A stretch of DNA of 7,021 bases, from positions 1 to 7,021 of the forward strand of contig JAUPVI010000051.1 in the NCBI GenBank assembly GCA_030917105.1. Direction: 5' to 3'. Both the position numbers and the translations under genes were made by a program. Shown one piece after another: positions 5,339-7,021 of the stretch. The notes under the pieces are model-generated. The model was not told the origin of the DNA, did no database searches, and was given only the letters and a program-made list of their open reading frames with translations. The stretch's first letter is position 1; each line of letters begins with the position of its first letter. This DNA comes from Candidatus Babelota bacterium (GTDB lineage: Bacteria; Babelota; Babeliae; Babelales; JAUPTZ01).

Positions 5339-7021
5339 TTATAAATACTGAGGCAAATCTATTCCATCATCCAAGATGCGTTGAAAACCCTCAAGCTGCA
5401 GATCATCAGACCCAAAAACACCTGAAATCTCTACAGTAGGATTATTCCCGAAATCATGAGAAAAATGCACTAAATACTCGCCGGAACCAAAAACGTAACA
5501 CCACCCAAACTGCAATGCAGAGTCAAGAAAACTTAAACCACAGCGTACTCTTAATTGAAAAAGGGCCCCATCTGGATGCTCTTGAATCCAGAAGTCTATA
5601 CACTCAGCCGCCTGCTTATCTATTGAAAAGGGCAAAGAATAACTCATTTTATCAGAATACGTAAATTTCATCAGCGGACATCCATTACGGCCCAGCCACC
5701 CTATCGTTGATTTAAACGTAGCGAGAGGTATGGGGTAACCAAGCCATGGCTGCTCAACAAGGCGCTTTGCGACGTAAAGATCGTAGTCAAAAGGCGTTGG
5801 AACGGAGGCCGCCGATGACAAACCAGATGCAGCCGCTGGCCCTACAGAACCATGCGTGGTGACCCCAGACCTTGCAACTGGCATCGCGACTGGCTGCGGG
5901 GACGCGCTCCCTGTAGATGTCGCAGAAGAACCTGTACCTCTAAGTAATTCTTTCAGTGACTTGCGTGCAAATCCAGACCTACGACAGTTAGGGCAGGATA
6001 TTGACTCGTTCTCCGGAGCCAACCCATCAGAGCAAGTCTTATGAAGCGGCGTATGACAACAGGGAGTATAGACTAGCCCAGCATCAGCTCGCAGATCACG
6101 GTGGCACAGTAAGCAACCCGTCTTCAATAAGCAACTAGAAAAGCCTCGCGTCCCGCAGCCAGGACAGGTCGAGCCACCCTTCGAAAGCCACGTTTTACAA
6201 CAATTATCATGAAAAATATTCCTGCAACAGGGAGTGAAAGCTAGCGTTTCGCCTGCTTCGAAAGGATGACAGCACGTCGAGCAGGACAGCTCTTCTTCAG
6301 CGCCCTCTTCCTCAGAGTCACACCCAGCTCCTGCACAAACTGGGGTTTCCGATCTCACCTCTTCCACAACGACAAGACTTTCAGGAGTTGGGCTTCTTGG
6401 TAAATCGGCCAGAAAAAGAGGAGGCTCAAGCAAATTTCTAATTTCATCGCAATGGCCAGGATTATTTTTTGCCAACCCAAATGGAGTCTGTTTAGTAATA
6501 TTCCTCACTTGTGGATTAGCCCCCACGCTCAACAAGTACCGAACTATCTCCGTCTGCCCATACCAAGCTGCCGCACCAAGAGGCGTATCCCCATTGGCAG
6601 CATCAGTCGGAGCGTCTTTATCAAACTGCGCCTCTTCAATAAGCCACTGCACCATATCGCGGTGCCCATACTGAATAGCACGCCGGAGCAAAGATTCCTG
6701 ATATTCTTCGCCTATTTTAATCGCTGAGAAATCTACGCCCGGGTTTTGACTTTTAAGACTTCTCATCTCTCGAGTGTCATTATTTTTAACCGCTTCAATG
6801 AGCTGGTCCTTCAAAGATAGAACGGGGCCCCCTAACTCGTCATCCGTTACTTCATCTGGATTATCTGTTTCTTCAAACTCAAAAGGAGCTTCTTCTCTTC
6901 GAGAAGCTTCCAAATGTAGAGATGCGATCGGCGAAGATATTCGAGACTGAACTACGTCCGGTTCATCATCAGGCACTGAACCCACGGGTGAAGGCGCTCG
7001 GTAAACAACCGGTTCTGGCTC
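5339..7021 (-). CDS. Ankyrin-repeat protein with two tandem RING-like C4HC3 zinc fingers (5' end outside the window)
   Basis: The frame is open to the window edge. A GTG at 6985 has no ribosome site, and the 12 codons before it (starting EPEPVVYRAP) continue the same proline/acidic style, so the true start lies upstream. Numbering from the first visible codon: an acidic Pro/Glu/Asp-rich head (1-70); three to four ankyrin repeats (about 72-200), the clearest with DTPLGAAAWYGQTEIVRYLL and ESLLRRAIQYGHRDMVQWL; an acidic stretch; zinc finger 1 (Cys247, 250, 265, 266, His271, Cys274, 286, 289); zinc finger 2 (Cys303, 306, 321, 322, His327, Cys330, 343, 346); a Ser/Ala/Gly/Pro linker (363-409); and a C-terminal domain (410-560) I do not recognise. 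Ankyrin repeats bind proteins, and RING folds usually recruit E2 enzymes in ubiquitin transfer. Bacteria lack that pathway, so action inside a eukaryotic host is the natural inference. E3 activity and secretion are not shown by sequence. There is no signal peptide in the visible part and no membrane segment. Confidence 0.87.
   Translation of the reverse strand, partial: EPEPVVYRAPSPVGSVPDDEPDVVQSRISSPIASLHLEASRREEAPFEFEETDNPDEVTDDELGGPVLSLKDQLIEAVKNNDTREMRSLKSQNPGVDFSAIKIGEEYQESLLRRAIQYGHRDMVQWLIEEAQFDKDAPTDAANGDTPLGAAAWYGQTEIVRYLLSVGANPQVRNITKQTPFGLAKNNPGHCDEIRNLLEPPLFLADLPRSPTPESLVVVEEVRSETPVCAGAGCDSEEEGAEEELSCSTCCHPFEAGETLAFTPCCRNIFHDNCCKTWLSKGGSTCPGCGTRGFSSCLLKTGCLLCHRDLRADAGLVYTPCCHTPLHKTCSDGLAPENESISCPNCRRSGFARKSLKELLRGTGSSATSTGSASPQPVAMPVARSGVTTHGSVGPAAASGLSSAASVPTPFDYDLYVAKRLVEQPWLGYPIPLATFKSTIGWLGRNGCPLMKFTYSDKMSYSLPFSIDKQAAECIDFWIQEHPDGALFQLRVRCGLSFLDSALQFGWCYVFGSGEYLVHFSHDFGNNPTVEISGVFGSDDLQLEGFQRILDDGIDLPQYL
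5984..6283 (-). repeat. Tandem pair of RING-like zinc-finger modules inside the ankyrin protein
   Basis: Module 1 is encoded at 6283-6155 and module 2 at 6115-5984. Both follow C-x2-C-x14-C-C-x4-H-x2-C, then x11 (module 1) or x12 (module 2), then C-x2-C. Both share a TPCC core and a CPxC end. Outside the ligands the two differ considerably, so this is an old duplication. The adjacent Cys-Cys pair, with His as fifth ligand, resembles C4HC3 RING-CH/PHD order more than classical C3HC4 RING. Confidence 0.75.

Noticed and set aside
6950..6985. GTG at 6985 as the start of the ankyrin/zinc-finger protein
   Set aside because: No ribosome binding site precedes it, and the frame stays open to the window edge with similar Pro/acidic composition, so the gene is treated as truncated by the window.

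Overview
The window reads as a dense chromosomal segment of a Gram-negative-type bacterium with an intracellular or host-associated lifestyle. All six protein genes lie on the minus strand, so transcription runs from high to low coordinates. There is no RNA gene, insertion sequence or CRISPR array, and no gene-free stretch above about 220 bases. The lifestyle is inferred from two eukaryote-like repeat proteins (ankyrin plus zinc-finger, and Sel1-like) placed next to housekeeping genes. FtsQ and FtsA argue against Chlamydiae, which as far as I know lack FtsA. A protist-associated lineage such as Dependentiae (Babeliae) would fit, but this is an impression from gene content and not a demonstrated assignment.

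Layout in transcription order. (1) 7021-5339: the 3' part of a gene for a large protein with ankyrin repeats, two tandem RING-like C4HC3 zinc fingers, a Ser/Ala/Pro-rich linker and an unrecognised C-terminal domain; its start lies beyond the window. (2) 5338-5166: a spacer with a weak terminator candidate and a weak -10 element. (3) 5165-4347: a Sel1-repeat protein of 272 residues with a strong ribosome binding site. (4) 4346-4127: a 220-base spacer holding a perfect 19-bp inverted repeat and, downstream of it, a near-consensus sigma70-type promoter. (5) 4126-3392: a SpoU/TrmH-family RNA 2'-O-ribose methyltransferase (RlmB-like). (6) 3382-1577: an ABCB-type ABC exporter. (7) 1493-696: an FtsQ/DivIB-like division protein. 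(8) 693-1: the N-terminal 231 residues of FtsA, running off the window.

The last four genes look like one transcription unit started by the promoter at 4166-4194. The rlmB stop overlaps the exporter's ribosome binding site, and the ftsQ stop sits against the ftsA start. An 83-base gap with a T-rich tract separates the exporter from ftsQ and could modulate expression of the division pair. Upstream of the inverted repeat the genes are accessory and probably host-directed; downstream they are core functions (rRNA modification, membrane export, septum assembly). The inverted repeat is therefore a plausible boundary between the two.

The most interesting object is the ankyrin/tandem zinc-finger protein, a candidate ubiquitin-ligase-like effector. 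Next are the perfect inverted repeat and an FtsQ with eight cysteines in its predicted periplasmic part.
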